Source: UBA10364 sp049611965
GTDB lineage: Bacteria; Bacteroidota; Bacteroidia; Flavobacteriales; Schleiferiaceae
Length of the DNA: 64,000 nt
Reading direction: 5' to 3'
Assembly: GCA_049611965.1 (NCBI GenBank)
Contig: JBMZBC010000003.1
Span: 1 to 64,000, forward strand
Position 1 is the first letter of the stretch. Each line of letters starts with the position of its first letter. The notes beneath the pieces were generated by a model. That model did not search any database, was not told where the DNA came from, and saw only the letters and a program-made list of their open reading frames with translations. Shown here in pieces: positions 1 through 9,366 of the stretch. The position numbers and the translations under genes are program-made.

Positions 1-1494
1 ACGAGCTACCCAGTTCGGCCAAGTACGCTCTAACCCTGTTCCTTTGATAGGCTCATGTGTATTCACTGCAACTTGGTAATCGAATGCCTTGGTAACTGCA
101 TTGTTATAGTGGTTCACCATCCACTGACCGTGGTGGTACTCTCCCTTTGGCAGAAGCGGACCTACATAGCCCGACTTCACCAAGTGAATATCGTTGGCCT
201 GCATCAACGCATACGCCGTATCCATCTGCTGGTCATAAGTACGCGGTGCTGCCGAGGTTTCGTGGTGCATCACCAAACTCACGCCTTTGCTTTTTGCATA
301 TTCTTGAAGCTCTTTCAAATCATAATCTGGGTAGCTCGTCACAAAATCGAACACCCCTTCACGATCGTCAAAACCAATCCAGTGCTCCCAGCCCGTGTTC
401 CAGCCTTCCACTAAAACACCGCTAAATCCGTGCTCGGCGGCAAAGTCAATATACATGCGTGTGTTTTCGTTATTTGCACCGTGGCGTCCGTGCTCACGAC
501 CGTCGTCAATCCACGTGCCCATGTCCTGAGTCATGCCGAAGTCCCATGTGCTTTTGCCCATGTGCATCTCCCACCAAATACCTACATACTTCTGTGGCGC
601 AAACCACTCTGAGATATCGCCCATCTGGTTTGGCTCGTTCAAATCATACATGAGGTGCGACGCTAATAAATCGGTCGCCTCATCACCCAAGGTCACCATT
701 CTCCAAGGCGTCTTAAACGGCGTAGGAATAGTAGCCTTGTTGCCGTCTTCACGCCCTACTAGTGAGCTTACAAAACCGTGCTTGCCCTCGCGGCGTAAAG
801 TCATGCCTGAATAGTTTACAAGTGCTGCCTCATGAATGCTCATGTGCGTACCGTCCTTGTATTCAAACGTCACGGGTGTGCTAACGCTGTTTTCCACAAT
901 AACCGTTGCTGCCAAATTCGGGTGATTGGCCTTGCTCAAGGCATCAATCTCACTGACTTTGGTGTGGTTGTACGGGTGCTCATAGATCTCCCAATCGCCA
1001 GGAATCCAATGCGCCAGCGCGTCTTCAGACAAGTTAAATTCAGACTTTTCGTCCTTCACAACCAGCTGTCCTTCTTCCTGTTCAGGAATCAAATAACGGA
1101 AAGCAAAACCATCATTTGCTGCTCTGAACACAACCCCTAAAGTTCTGCCAGTTGGGACATGTGTAAAGTTAAATGTAGCCTCGGTATGTGTGTACGACAA
1201 CTCTGTATTCGCTCCCCACTGCATCGTATAGGAATCACTTACTTCTTTCACATCAACTGTGGCCAGTTCAAATCCGTCTAAAAGATCCTCTGCCTGCGCA
1301 AAATCGAACCCAAGGGTCGACGATCCAATGACCTCTTTACCGTTAAAGTCTACTGCATATTGAATAGCTCCATTAGAAGTTAGGCCTACGCTTACCTGAA
1401 CGTTGCCGTCTGGACTAGCAATCACTTCTACTCCTTGCTTGGAGCACGCTGCGAAGGCCATCCCAATGAAAAGTAGTGTTACCTTTTTCATCAT
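1..1494 (-). CDS. Glycoside hydrolase family 97 (SusB-like) lipoprotein, 3' end missing
   Basis: The first 498 residues of a GH97 enzyme are visible; the C-terminus lies beyond the left edge. The protein starts with a lipoprotein signal (lipobox FAAC), so it should be exported and lipid-anchored. It then has the N-terminal beta-sandwich and the start of the catalytic barrel. MHHE (409-412) and NTHE (478-481) place Glu412 and Glu481 exactly 69 residues apart, the same spacing I recall for the base glutamates of the inverting alpha-glucosidase SusB (E439/E508). An inverting alpha-glucosidase is therefore inferred. The acid residue would lie off the window. The start codon abuts the stop of the upstream fusion gene, so the two are probably co-transcribed. 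Two ATGs in tandem (1494, 1491) are possible starts. Confidence 0.85.
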   Translation of the reverse strand, partial: MMKKVTLLFIGMAFAACSKQGVEVIASPDGNVQVSVGLTSNGAIQYAVDFNGKEVIGSSTLGFDFAQAEDLLDGFELATVDVKEVSDSYTMQWGANTELSYTHTEATFNFTHVPTGRTLGVVFRAANDGFAFRYLIPEQEEGQLVVKDEKSEFNLSEDALAHWIPGDWEIYEHPYNHTKVSEIDALSKANHPNLAATVIVENSVSTPVTFEYKDGTHMSIHEAALVNYSGMTLRREGKHGFVSSLVGREDGNKATIPTPFKTPWRMVTLGDEATDLLASHLMYDLNEPNQMGDISEWFAPQKYVGIWWEMHMGKSTWDFGMTQDMGTWIDDGREHGRHGANNENTRMYIDFAAEHGFSGVLVEGWNTGWEHWIGFDDREGVFDFVTSYPDYDLKELQEYAKSKGVSLVMHHETSAAPRTYDQQMDTAYALMQANDIHLVKSGYVGPLLPKGEYHHGQWMVNHYNNAVTKAFDYQVAVNTHEPIKGTGLERTWPNWVAR

Positions 1495-3318
1495 TTATCG
1501 TATTGTTAGTGTGTAATCTTTGTTTACCACAAGATCCGCGTCTTTTCGCAAGGCGCTGATAATCCTGTGTTCTCTTTCTAAGACGCGCTGAATAAAATCG
1601 TCCACAACCTCTCGGTTACGTGCCAATCTATTTTCCTTGGTGTCCACATAGGTGTGCTCAAAAAATATTCCAACCTCACCATCGCGCTTATCACCAAGCA
1701 CATATGTGCCCTCTATAACCACGACATCCACCTTTTCAGCCTCCATTGTCTTCCACTCTTTCGTATCCAATTCCCAATCCATCTCCGGCACCTCTACCTC
1801 AGCAACCTCTGGATCCAAAACCTGATCAATGACTCCATTCAACAGCTTCCAGTCGACCTCGCCTAGACCTATCCAGTCAAAGTCCTCCACCCTTTTATTG
1901 TGGTTCTGCCGTGGTGGCAAATGAAAATACTCGTCCTGAGAAATCAGTACCGCCTTTTTCCCTTGCTGCTCGAACTCTTTTACAATGGCCTTCGCCAAAG
2001 TGGTCTTACCGCAGCCGCTCTCACCACTCACTCGATAGACTTTAGCCGGCGATTTTTGAACCACCTCTCGAGCCAAATCCTCAGCAATCTTCTTCGCCTT
2101 GGCCAACAGCACTTGTAACCTTCGTTCAAAAATCGCAGTAAACGCTTCACCTTGATCCGCTGCCGCGGCAGCAATCAAATAAGACCCAGCAGAAAAGCAT
2201 AAGTTCTTTACGCCGCCCGGCTTCAAATCGGGATAGGAATAATATTCCGCAAAAGGATGATCCGCCATAGATCCTTGTAGCATACCCTCATAGGTAACCA
2301 TATAGGCATGGTCCACGCCAACTAAGGAATTCATCGCAGCTGCCATAAAGCCCTGCGTCAACCCCCAAACACCCCCGTTATGGAAATGACCTGGATGGTT
2401 CTTGAAACTATACGCATAATTTGAGGCAATGGCACCCCATAGCCCGTGGTCTTCATCAATAATGGGCCAATGTGCGGGCGCCAAAGAGCCGCCTACCTCT
2501 TCACGCAATCGCTCGACCATCTTTTTAGTTGTCGATTCACTAGTCATCCCTAGAAGCATAGAAATACTCCATCCCAATGTGTCTATATGATTCAGTACAG
2601 AACCTGGAGTGAAGCTCATCAAAATACGTTCACCGCCTTCCATAGAATCCACCTTCGTCAACTGAGCAGCAGTAAACAAAATCTCCGTTTGGGCAGGCTC
2701 ACCAAAGAAGTGGTACTTGACCGCACCCGAGATCTTCTGGGCCTTGTTTGCATATTTCTCAGATGAAAGTAACCTAGATGCTTTTTTTAACATCCAGTAT
2801 CTCAACACATTATTAAGCAGAATATATCCTTCAACGGGGTACTCATCTGCCCAGTTACTACTGGCAGGTGAATACATCAAATGCTTGTTATTGAACTCCC
2901 AAGCCTGTGCTCTACGCTCGATCTCTTCTATGGCCTCCGCAACAACAACTTTAATGCTTAAATCCTGTGCAACCTCCATATAAGATAGCGCTGTTACTGC
3001 CCACCAAAAAGGACTGTCTGTTCGCCCTACAGGCCCACCATAGCTTTGTCCTGTACGTTTTTCGTCATTATCAAAGCTAGCATTGGACGGAAACACGCCG
3101 CCTTCACCTACCGCTTCCAATAAATTAAGTACGCTGCTCTTAACCGCTGGGTACAGTTCTTCTTTTCCGTGCGACAATACAGCCAAAGAAGCGATGGCAC
3201 TATCCCTAGACCAGAGCCGTGCATAATTGTCTGTATCCTGAGCGGTAGCGACAAAACCAAAATTCTTGGCAGAATCTGCCAAAACTGACCATGCTTCTTT
3301 TTTAAATATATGGTTCAC
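1495..3318 (-). CDS. Six-hairpin glycosidase-like protein fused to a uridine-kinase-like P-loop domain
   Basis: A 607-residue two-domain protein. Residues 1 to about 405 look like an (alpha/alpha)6 glycosidase of the glycogen-debranching or neutral-invertase type, with WSRD (36-39) and an FHNGGVWGL segment (about 308-318). No signal peptide is visible, so it is probably cytosolic. Residues from about 425 carry GESGCGKT (about 432-439, Walker A), DEYFHLPP, and a Walker-B-like VVVIEGTYVL (about 530), as in the uridine kinase/phosphoribulokinase superfamily. No stop or frameshift separates the parts. A single polypeptide that releases and phosphorylates a sugar would fit, but the substrate is unknown. 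It sits directly upstream of the GH97 gene with no spacer. The domain calls are by motif only. Confidence 0.75.
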   Translation of the reverse strand: MNHIFKKEAWSVLADSAKNFGFVATAQDTDNYARLWSRDSAIASLAVLSHGKEELYPAVKSSVLNLLEAVGEGGVFPSNASFDNDEKRTGQSYGGPVGRTDSPFWWAVTALSYMEVAQDLSIKVVVAEAIEEIERRAQAWEFNNKHLMYSPASSNWADEYPVEGYILLNNVLRYWMLKKASRLLSSEKYANKAQKISGAVKYHFFGEPAQTEILFTAAQLTKVDSMEGGERILMSFTPGSVLNHIDTLGWSISMLLGMTSESTTKKMVERLREEVGGSLAPAHWPIIDEDHGLWGAIASNYAYSFKNHPGHFHNGGVWGLTQGFMAAAMNSLVGVDHAYMVTYEGMLQGSMADHPFAEYYSYPDLKPGGVKNLCFSAGSYLIAAAAADQGEAFTAIFERRLQVLLAKAKKIAEDLAREVVQKSPAKVYRVSGESGCGKTTLAKAIVKEFEQQGKKAVLISQDEYFHLPPRQNHNKRVEDFDWIGLGEVDWKLLNGVIDQVLDPEVAEVEVPEMDWELDTKEWKTMEAEKVDVVVIEGTYVLGDKRDGEVGIFFEHTYVDTKENRLARNREVVDDFIQRVLEREHRIISALRKDADLVVNKDYTLTIR

Positions 3319-3334
3319 AACGGTTTAAAATAAA

Positions 3335-4699
3335 TTAGTCTAGGTTATCTAATAAATAATAAAGTGCACTCATAGAGGCTGCACCCATCTCTAGACTACG
3401 CGGATGAATGGCGTCTATGTTGTCTCTAGCACTGTGGTGGAAATCAAAGTATCGCTGGCTCTCGGGACGGTATCCAATAAAGAAGTTGTCGTAACCTCGA
3501 AGTGGACTTAAATCGGCTCCGCCGCCGCCTTTTGCAAAGACGTGAAGACCATAAGGGCTCAGCAAGCTCTTAAAAGTTCTTACTTGCTCAATACGATTAC
3601 CGTCTGCACCGATACCGAAGCCTCTAGGAACATCGCCGCCGCCGTCGCTTTCCATGGCAACCCAATGATGTACACCGTTCTCTTTGGCCCAACGTGCGTA
3701 TTCCTTTGCGCCGTCTAATCCAAATTCCTCGTTCGCCCATAGCACTACGCGAACAGTTCGTTTGTTCTGGTAGCCTACCTTATGCATTAAGTTTGGCACC
3801 TGCAGAGCATGCGCACAACCGGCGCCATCGTCCTGTGCGCCCTGGCCCAAATCCCAAGAGTCTATATGGCCGCCAACAAGCATGATCTCTTCGGGCTTTT
3901 CGCTCCCTTTGAAATCGGCAATCATATTGTAATTCGTTGCCGTGCCCTGAACACCACAATCCAAATACAACTCTAATTCGACCTTACCGCCTTCCAACAT
4001 CGCGCTCAGCTTATCTGCCCCTTGCCAAGAAATGGCTGCACAAGGCACCTTCACCTCACTATCTCCATAACTCATCGCGCCAGTGTGTGGTAAATCGTCA
4101 CGAAGTAAGGTCACAGAGCGCATGACCGTCGCAACGGCGCCGTACTTTCCTGCTTCCATAGCACCCGCCCAACGGTACTTTACTGCACCGCCATAGGCGT
4201 TAAACGTGCTAATCAGGCTGTGGTCCATGTAGGTGTTGTAGAAGACTATTTTGCCCTTAATTCCTTCTTCTCCCAATGCTTCGAGCTCTTCGAAAGAACC
4301 CACCTCAACAACCTCTGCTTTTACACCTTCCGCTGATGTAGGTACGGATCCTCCAAGTGCAGTGGTAGGAAGAGAAACCGGCACTCCACCGGCATACGCT
4401 TTCGACCATTCATCGCCACGGTGCCACTTAGGAACTTCCACAGGCTGTAGCCAAGCTGTATCTGCGCCGGCATCAAGCATCATTTGCATCGTATAACGAG
4501 CCGCCTGGTTCGAAGCTTCTGACCCACTCGGGCGTGGACCTATTTCGGTACAGATGTGGTGAAGCCATTGATAGCCTTGCTGTTGGCCCAACGCTTCTGT
4601 ATAGATAGCCTTAATCACCTCTTTTGCATCATGTGGGGCTTCTTGTGAAAAGCCTGTAGGACCAAAAAAGATGAAAAGGAAAAGGGTGAGTTTTTTCAT
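3335..4699 (-). CDS. M28 family zinc aminopeptidase/carboxypeptidase, secreted
   Basis: A 454-residue M28 metallopeptidase with an N-terminal signal peptide (hydrophobic stretch followed by GFSQE). The di-zinc ligands are recognisable: His and Asp in GGHIDSWD (about 276-283), Asp in the DDG that follows, the Glu pair in ANEEFG (about 322), Asp in ESDGGG, and His in FDFHHSARDN near the C-terminus. A protease-associated-like insert precedes the catalytic core. Likely role: periplasmic or extracellular peptide degradation, releasing amino acids. No T9SS sorting tail is seen at the C-terminus, which ends soon after the last His. It lies one base from the next gene upstream, in a same-strand gene series. 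Confidence 0.88.
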   Translation of the reverse strand: MKKLTLFLFIFFGPTGFSQEAPHDAKEVIKAIYTEALGQQQGYQWLHHICTEIGPRPSGSEASNQAARYTMQMMLDAGADTAWLQPVEVPKWHRGDEWSKAYAGGVPVSLPTTALGGSVPTSAEGVKAEVVEVGSFEELEALGEEGIKGKIVFYNTYMDHSLISTFNAYGGAVKYRWAGAMEAGKYGAVATVMRSVTLLRDDLPHTGAMSYGDSEVKVPCAAISWQGADKLSAMLEGGKVELELYLDCGVQGTATNYNMIADFKGSEKPEEIMLVGGHIDSWDLGQGAQDDGAGCAHALQVPNLMHKVGYQNKRTVRVVLWANEEFGLDGAKEYARWAKENGVHHWVAMESDGGGDVPRGFGIGADGNRIEQVRTFKSLLSPYGLHVFAKGGGGADLSPLRGYDNFFIGYRPESQRYFDFHHSARDNIDAIHPRSLEMGAASMSALYYLLDNLD

Positions 4700-4700
4700 G

Positions 4701-5207
4701 TTAACGTCTTTTTCTGTTGCGGGTTTGTTGCGAGATAGCCGGAGAGAAGGGAACCAATTCTAAGGCTGTGATCTCAGTCACTTCTGTCGCCTTTTGAGTT
4801 AAGTATACTTTATCTACTGCAACACCAATGTCGCGCTTGTTTCTGTGCTTTGCGTCTACAATATACAGCGTCCACACCTTTTCTTCTTTCGTGGCCAACA
4901 TACCGCCGTAAGAGCCGTATTGACTACTCATGTTTAGGCCTATTAAAACCATCTGTTCGCCTTCATTTACAGCCTCCCAAGTGCCAAATTTTAGCCCGAA
5001 GACAGAGAAATACCTGCGGTATCCTTTCGTTGTAAACTGCGTGCCCCTGCGAGCTGTGATGCCCAATAAGGGCACCAACAAAAATCCAAATCCCTGGTAT
5101 CCACCTGACACAACGGTAGCTACACAGATAGCGCCTGTCAACAGATAAAACCGAAACGGCTCGGGAAAGGCCTTCCCGTTTCTGATATCTACCTCACTAG
5201 TAGACAC
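4701..5207 (-). CDS. Small membrane protein of unknown function
   Basis: A 168-residue protein I do not recognise. Two adjacent hydrophobic segments (about 20-50) form a probable membrane hairpin. The rest is a soluble beta-rich domain ending in a basic tail rich in Arg and Lys. The layout resembles small PH-like membrane-anchored proteins, but that is only an impression. Its start overlaps the end of the DUF819 gene by 11 bases, so translation is probably coupled and the two products may act together. No catalytic motif is visible. Confidence 0.6.
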   Translation of the reverse strand: MSTSEVDIRNGKAFPEPFRFYLLTGAICVATVVSGGYQGFGFLLVPLLGITARRGTQFTTKGYRRYFSVFGLKFGTWEAVNEGEQMVLIGLNMSSQYGSYGGMLATKEEKVWTLYIVDAKHRNKRDIGVAVDKVYLTQKATEVTEITALELVPFSPAISQQTRNRKRR

Positions 5208-6453
5208 CTGCCGCGCCTTGCATTAAGAGTCCACAGATATATGCGCCATAGGTGCCTAACGCATACCCTAAAACAGCGAGAAGTACGCCTACCGGCGCCA
5301 GCGCTGGGTGGAAGGCTGCAGCTACCACTGGAGCACTAGCCGCACCTCCAATATTGGCCTTAGAACCCACCGCAAGGAAGAAATACGGCGCCTTAATAAT
5401 TTTAGCAACCAGGAACATCAATCCAACGTGAATAATCATCCATACTAAGCCTACTGCAAAGAGGCCTGGATTTTCAAATACCTCCATGACGTTCATGCTC
5501 ATTCCTATGGTGGCTACAAGGATGTAGATGAAAACAGAGCCCACCTTCGAGGCTCCGGCGCCTTCTAAATTTCTTGCTTTAGTAAAGCTTAGTGCAATAC
5601 CTATTGTAGTAGCAATGACCACTAGCCAAAAGAAGCCCGATGTCAAGCTGAATTTGGCCAAAACCGGGTAGTTTTCACTAATAAATGGCGCAATAATGTC
5701 GCTTAAGCCGTGTGCTAAGCCTGTGGCCCCAAACGCGATGGCCAAAATGTAGATGAGGTCGTTAAATGTTGGAATCTTAGAAATGCTTGCGGTATACGCC
5801 TCCATCTTTTCTTGAAGCGTCAGTACCGAAGATGCGTCCGCTTTGAATCTAGCGTCGATATTCTTTGCTTTGGCCACACCAATAAGCAAGAACGCCATCC
5901 AGAGTTCAGCGACTAAAACATCTACAGTCACCATTGCTGAAAAAATACCTTCGCTTACTTCAAAGACTTCCTTCATGGCCGCCTGATTAGCTCCTCCGCC
6001 AATCCACGATCCTGCCACAGTGGTCATACCGCGCCAGATCTCCTCGGGATTTGCACCTACAATATCCGGAGCAATGACGCTAAACAATAGAATCGAAATT
6101 GGCCCCCCAATAATTACACCTACAGTTCCCGTAAAGAACATGATCAATGCTTTTGGTCCTAGTTTTTTCACCTCACCAAAATCAATGCTCAGGGTCAATA
6201 GAATGAGGGCAGCGGGCAGTAAATAACGAGAAGCCATGAAATACAATCGGCTTTGCTTAGGATCAATGATTTCAAATGTAGTAAGCAGTGAGGGTAGGAA
6301 ATAACACAGTAGAAGGGCCGGAATATACTTGTAAAACTTCTTCCAGAATGGACGCTCACTTTTTGAGGTTAAAAAGATCCCACCAAGCATCGCGGCAAGA
6401 ATACCAAAGAGCGTTGCATCGTTGGTAATCAAAGGGTGTATTTCGTGTGTCAT
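5197..6453 (-). CDS. DUF819 family integral membrane protein
   Basis: A 418-residue polytopic membrane protein with about ten hydrophobic segments. The order of segments and the glycine-rich stretches (SWIGGGANQAAMKEVFE, and NIGGAASAPVVAAAFHP near the C-terminus) are typical of the DUF819 (YjcL-like) family, which is related by fold to sodium-coupled carriers. No substrate is established for the family as far as I know. The start overlaps the esterase stop by 4 bases. The small membrane protein that follows overlaps its 3' end. Confidence 0.85.
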   Translation of the reverse strand: MTHEIHPLITNDATLFGILAAMLGGIFLTSKSERPFWKKFYKYIPALLLCYFLPSLLTTFEIIDPKQSRLYFMASRYLLPAALILLTLSIDFGEVKKLGPKALIMFFTGTVGVIIGGPISILLFSVIAPDIVGANPEEIWRGMTTVAGSWIGGGANQAAMKEVFEVSEGIFSAMVTVDVLVAELWMAFLLIGVAKAKNIDARFKADASSVLTLQEKMEAYTASISKIPTFNDLIYILAIAFGATGLAHGLSDIIAPFISENYPVLAKFSLTSGFFWLVVIATTIGIALSFTKARNLEGAGASKVGSVFIYILVATIGMSMNVMEVFENPGLFAVGLVWMIIHVGLMFLVAKIIKAPYFFLAVGSKANIGGAASAPVVAAAFHPALAPVGVLLAVLGYALGTYGAYICGLLMQGAAGVY

Positions 6454-7115
6454 TGTTCGAGTGTTACTAGTTCTATTCGAGCTATTTCGCTCGCTAAGAT
6501 ATTGGAATCAAAGCTATGCGCTCCTTCGTAAGTGTTGACCTCAGGGTGCAGGTTAAATTTATCTGCATACAGCGCACATCGCTCCTGCTTCTTTTCTTCG
6601 TCCACAAAGGGGTCATTCGTGCCAAACCAAGCGCTCATGTACATTGTCCTAAGCGCCTCTTGGCTACTATCCCCTAGATCAGGCGGCCAACTACCCGCCC
6701 AAGCCAGCAAGCTTTGAAATGGCACCTCTGAGTGTCCTAAAAAGCGCATACCCGTTGCTACCCCTTGGCTGAACCCGACCATATGTAATCGCGTACTGGG
6801 AGCTTCGGACAAGATCCATCGACATGCCTCGTTTAGATACAAACGTTGATTTTCAATATCAGTAAGTCTGTCCTCCTTAGTCATCCACGAAGCACCCACA
6901 CGACCCTCGGTTCCTTGCAGGTAAAATTTATGGGCACCTTGCGGGAATATAAAGGCCCGAGTAGGTGTAACCATGCTTCTAAAGTGCCGTTGGAAATACT
7001 CAACGAGCTGGCCGTAGCCGTGCAATGCTATCCAAACATCCGTGGTCGATTCATTAAGCGTTCCTAAAACATCTACACGTTGCTTCTGAGGAACTTCCAA
7101 GAAGAATTTTGACAT
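6450..7115 (-). CDS. Alpha/beta hydrolase, phospholipase/carboxylesterase type
   Basis: A 221-residue serine hydrolase. The nucleophile elbow GFSQG is at about 112-116, followed by a catalytic Asp in GTNDPFVDEE (about 165-175) and a His in YEGAHSFDSN (about 200). This is the layout of the small-esterase (YpfH/YtaP-like) branch. No signal peptide, so cytosolic. The start codon shares a base with the stop of the enoyl-CoA hydratase gene (TAATG junction), and the stop overlaps the DUF819 start. Substrate unknown. Confidence 0.8.
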   Translation of the reverse strand: MSKFFLEVPQKQRVDVLGTLNESTTDVWIALHGYGQLVEYFQRHFRSMVTPTRAFIFPQGAHKFYLQGTEGRVGASWMTKEDRLTDIENQRLYLNEACRWILSEAPSTRLHMVGFSQGVATGMRFLGHSEVPFQSLLAWAGSWPPDLGDSSQEALRTMYMSAWFGTNDPFVDEEKKQERCALYADKFNLHPEVNTYEGAHSFDSNILASEIARIELVTLEQ

Positions 7116-7900
7116 TAGGCTCCTGGAAAATCTGGTTTTCGCTTTTCAATAAATGCAGCAGTTCCTTCCTTGAAGTCTTCGGTTTCAAAACAATCGCCAA
7201 AGGCCTGGACCTCCACATCGTAGCCGACAGAACCTTCCAGAAGTCCAGCATTTACGGACTCAATAGCGTAGCCCATAGCTACAATACTGTTTTTCATGAA
7301 TGACTTCGCCATAGTTTGTGCTGCCTCGAGTAGATCTGCCTGAGGAACCACTTGATTGACCAAACCGTAACTCAAAGCGGTAGGAGCGTCTATCATTTTT
7401 GCACTAAAAATCATTTCTAAGGCCCTTCCCTTGCCAATAAGCTGTGGAAGACGTTGTGTGCCTCCATAACCCGGAATTAGCCCCAGAGAAGTCTCTGGAA
7501 GACCCATGCGCGCGTTTTCAGATGCTATACGTATATGTGCAGACATGGCCAATTCTAATCCGCCTCCTAGCGCAAATCCATTCACTGCTGCGATCACCGG
7601 TTTCGGAAACTCCTCGATTAGATTAAACACCGTCATGTGCCCCGTTTTTGCGAGCTCAGTTCCTTGTTCTCCGTTGAATGAAGCAAACTCCTTGATATCT
7701 GCTCCAGCAACAAATGCTTTCTCGCCAGATCCGGTCAAGATAACAACCTTGGTTTCGGGGTCCTTACGAAGCAACTCAAAGGCGCTATTTAGTTCGCTTA
7801 GCAACGCCTTGTTCAGAGCGTTCAACTGCTTAGGACGGTTCAATACTAATAATGCAATGCCGTCATTTTTCTCGACAAAAAGGTGTTGAAATTGGTCCAT
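7115..7900 (-). CDS. Enoyl-CoA hydratase/isomerase family protein
   Basis: A 261-residue crotonase-family enzyme, likely hydrating trans-2-enoyl-CoA in beta-oxidation or related acyl-CoA degradation. The oxyanion-hole segment AGADIKEFA and the GLPETSLGLIPGYGGTQ segment, carrying one of the two usual active-site glutamates, are present. The frame is open upstream to 7978, but the ATG at 7900 is preferred: it gives the normal family N-terminus (MDQFQHLFVEKND) and leaves only one base between it and the stop of the kinase gene upstream. Phenylacetate degradation genes elsewhere in the window also need such an activity, but no link can be shown. Confidence 0.9.
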   Translation of the reverse strand: MDQFQHLFVEKNDGIALLVLNRPKQLNALNKALLSELNSAFELLRKDPETKVVILTGSGEKAFVAGADIKEFASFNGEQGTELAKTGHMTVFNLIEEFPKPVIAAVNGFALGGGLELAMSAHIRIASENARMGLPETSLGLIPGYGGTQRLPQLIGKGRALEMIFSAKMIDAPTALSYGLVNQVVPQADLLEAAQTMAKSFMKNSIVAMGYAIESVNAGLLEGSVGYDVEVQAFGDCFETEDFKEGTAAFIEKRKPDFPGA

Positions 7901-7901
7901 A

Positions 7902-9317
7902 TTATTCTTTAGTGATAGGTAATTCAATGATAAATTCTGTTCCCTCAAGAGAAGTCTCAAACCTGATGTTCCCCCCAAAGTTTTCGATAAGGTTCTTCAC
8001 CATCGCCAGCCCTAGTCCCATCCCGGAGCTTTTGGTAGTAAAGTTTGGTTCAAACACGCGCTCCTGCATCGGCTCTGGAATACCTTCACCGTTATCACGA
8101 ACACGAATAGTTGCTGTCGTTTCTTGCTTGCTTACCAAAATGAGTATTTCGGCCTCGCGTGTTTCCGGAACGCTTTGAATGGCATTTTTAACCAGATTGT
8201 GCATGATACGCGACCATTGTTCCTTATCAACCTTTGCATAAACAGGGCCCGAAGAAATAAAGCGTACTCCACGATCTGCGTACAAACCCACGGCCCTATT
8301 GGTCTGGTATGAAACATCGAAACGCTCCAACTGAAGCCCTGGCATTTGAGCGAACCTCGAAAAAGCCTCGGCAATGTGGGTCAAATTCTCTACCTCTTCC
8401 AAAAGGTTGGTTGCCATCTCGCGTACCTCTTTGATGTCTTTTTCACGCTCGATCATCTGTAAGGTCAAGCGCATTGGCGTGAGCGGGTTCTTGATCTCAT
8501 GGGCAACCTGCTGTGCCATCTCTTTCCAAGCGCTTTCACGCTCACTAGTAGCAAGCTCCACAGCCGTGCGCTCTAGCTGTTCGACCATGTCATTGTATTG
8601 TTGTATTAACTCGCCTATTTCGTCGTTAAAGCGCCAGTCCAGCTTCTCGTTGGATTTGTTTAATCGAACCTTCTTGAGTTGCTCAATGACTCGGCGCATG
8701 TTCTGGCTGATGTAATTAGACAATACAAAAGCTAATACAATGCCTAACAGCAACAAGAACAGGTATACATAGACCAACTGCTTCAGGTACTCTATCTCGC
8801 TCTCTGGTATAGCGCTGTTATCTACTCGGTATAGTGTTTTTACGATAAGGTCTACCTCTTTGTTGGCATCAAGTATTTCGCTCGTACTGATTAACAAATC
8901 ACCGGAATCATCAACCTTACGTCCCAAAGGAACTCTACGCCCCCCCTTAGGAAATTCGTTAAGGCGCTCGGGCAAGACGCCTTGGTTTTCCGCTGCATTC
9001 ACCGAGGCGGCGATGCGCTCACCCTTAGGGTGATAGATAGCTAAATCTAATTTGTGAACGGAGCCAATTTCGTTTAATCGCTCGTTAAACAGCTCAGACC
9101 ACTCATCGTAGGATCTCGGAACACTGTCTTGACCAGAGATGACGTATTCAATATGGCTAATGATTGCGCGTTCTTTACGCTCCAGTCGCTCTAGGTGATA
9201 ATCCGCCGTTTCTTCTTGAAAGTGATATAAACTGAATGCACCTGTAAGCAAAAATGCTAACAGCAGGTTCAACATCATGAACAAGAATGTACGTACTCGA
9301 AGGGTTAAAAAACGCAT
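7902..9317 (-). CDS. Membrane sensor histidine kinase, NtrY-like
   Basis: A 471-residue histidine kinase. A transmembrane segment near 10-30 and a second near 180-200 flank a periplasmic sensor domain of about 150 residues. A HAMP-like linker follows, then HisKA with phospho-acceptor His in AHEIKNPLTPMRL (about 271), and HATPase_c with N-box HNLVKNAIQS and G-boxes DNGEGIPEP and SSGMGLGLAM. The NPLTP form of the H-box is common in NtrY-type kinases. No response regulator gene is adjacent, so its partner must be encoded elsewhere. It leads the series of tightly packed minus-strand genes below it. Confidence 0.9.
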   Translation of the reverse strand: MRFLTLRVRTFLFMMLNLLLAFLLTGAFSLYHFQEETADYHLERLERKERAIISHIEYVISGQDSVPRSYDEWSELFNERLNEIGSVHKLDLAIYHPKGERIAASVNAAENQGVLPERLNEFPKGGRRVPLGRKVDDSGDLLISTSEILDANKEVDLIVKTLYRVDNSAIPESEIEYLKQLVYVYLFLLLLGIVLAFVLSNYISQNMRRVIEQLKKVRLNKSNEKLDWRFNDEIGELIQQYNDMVEQLERTAVELATSERESAWKEMAQQVAHEIKNPLTPMRLTLQMIEREKDIKEVREMATNLLEEVENLTHIAEAFSRFAQMPGLQLERFDVSYQTNRAVGLYADRGVRFISSGPVYAKVDKEQWSRIMHNLVKNAIQSVPETREAEILILVSKQETTATIRVRDNGEGIPEPMQERVFEPNFTTKSSGMGLGLAMVKNLIENFGGNIRFETSLEGTEFIIELPITKE

Positions 9318-9366
9318 ATTTCGAATTTAGGCTTTTCACGCCGAGACCCGATAGTTTCTATGCGAT

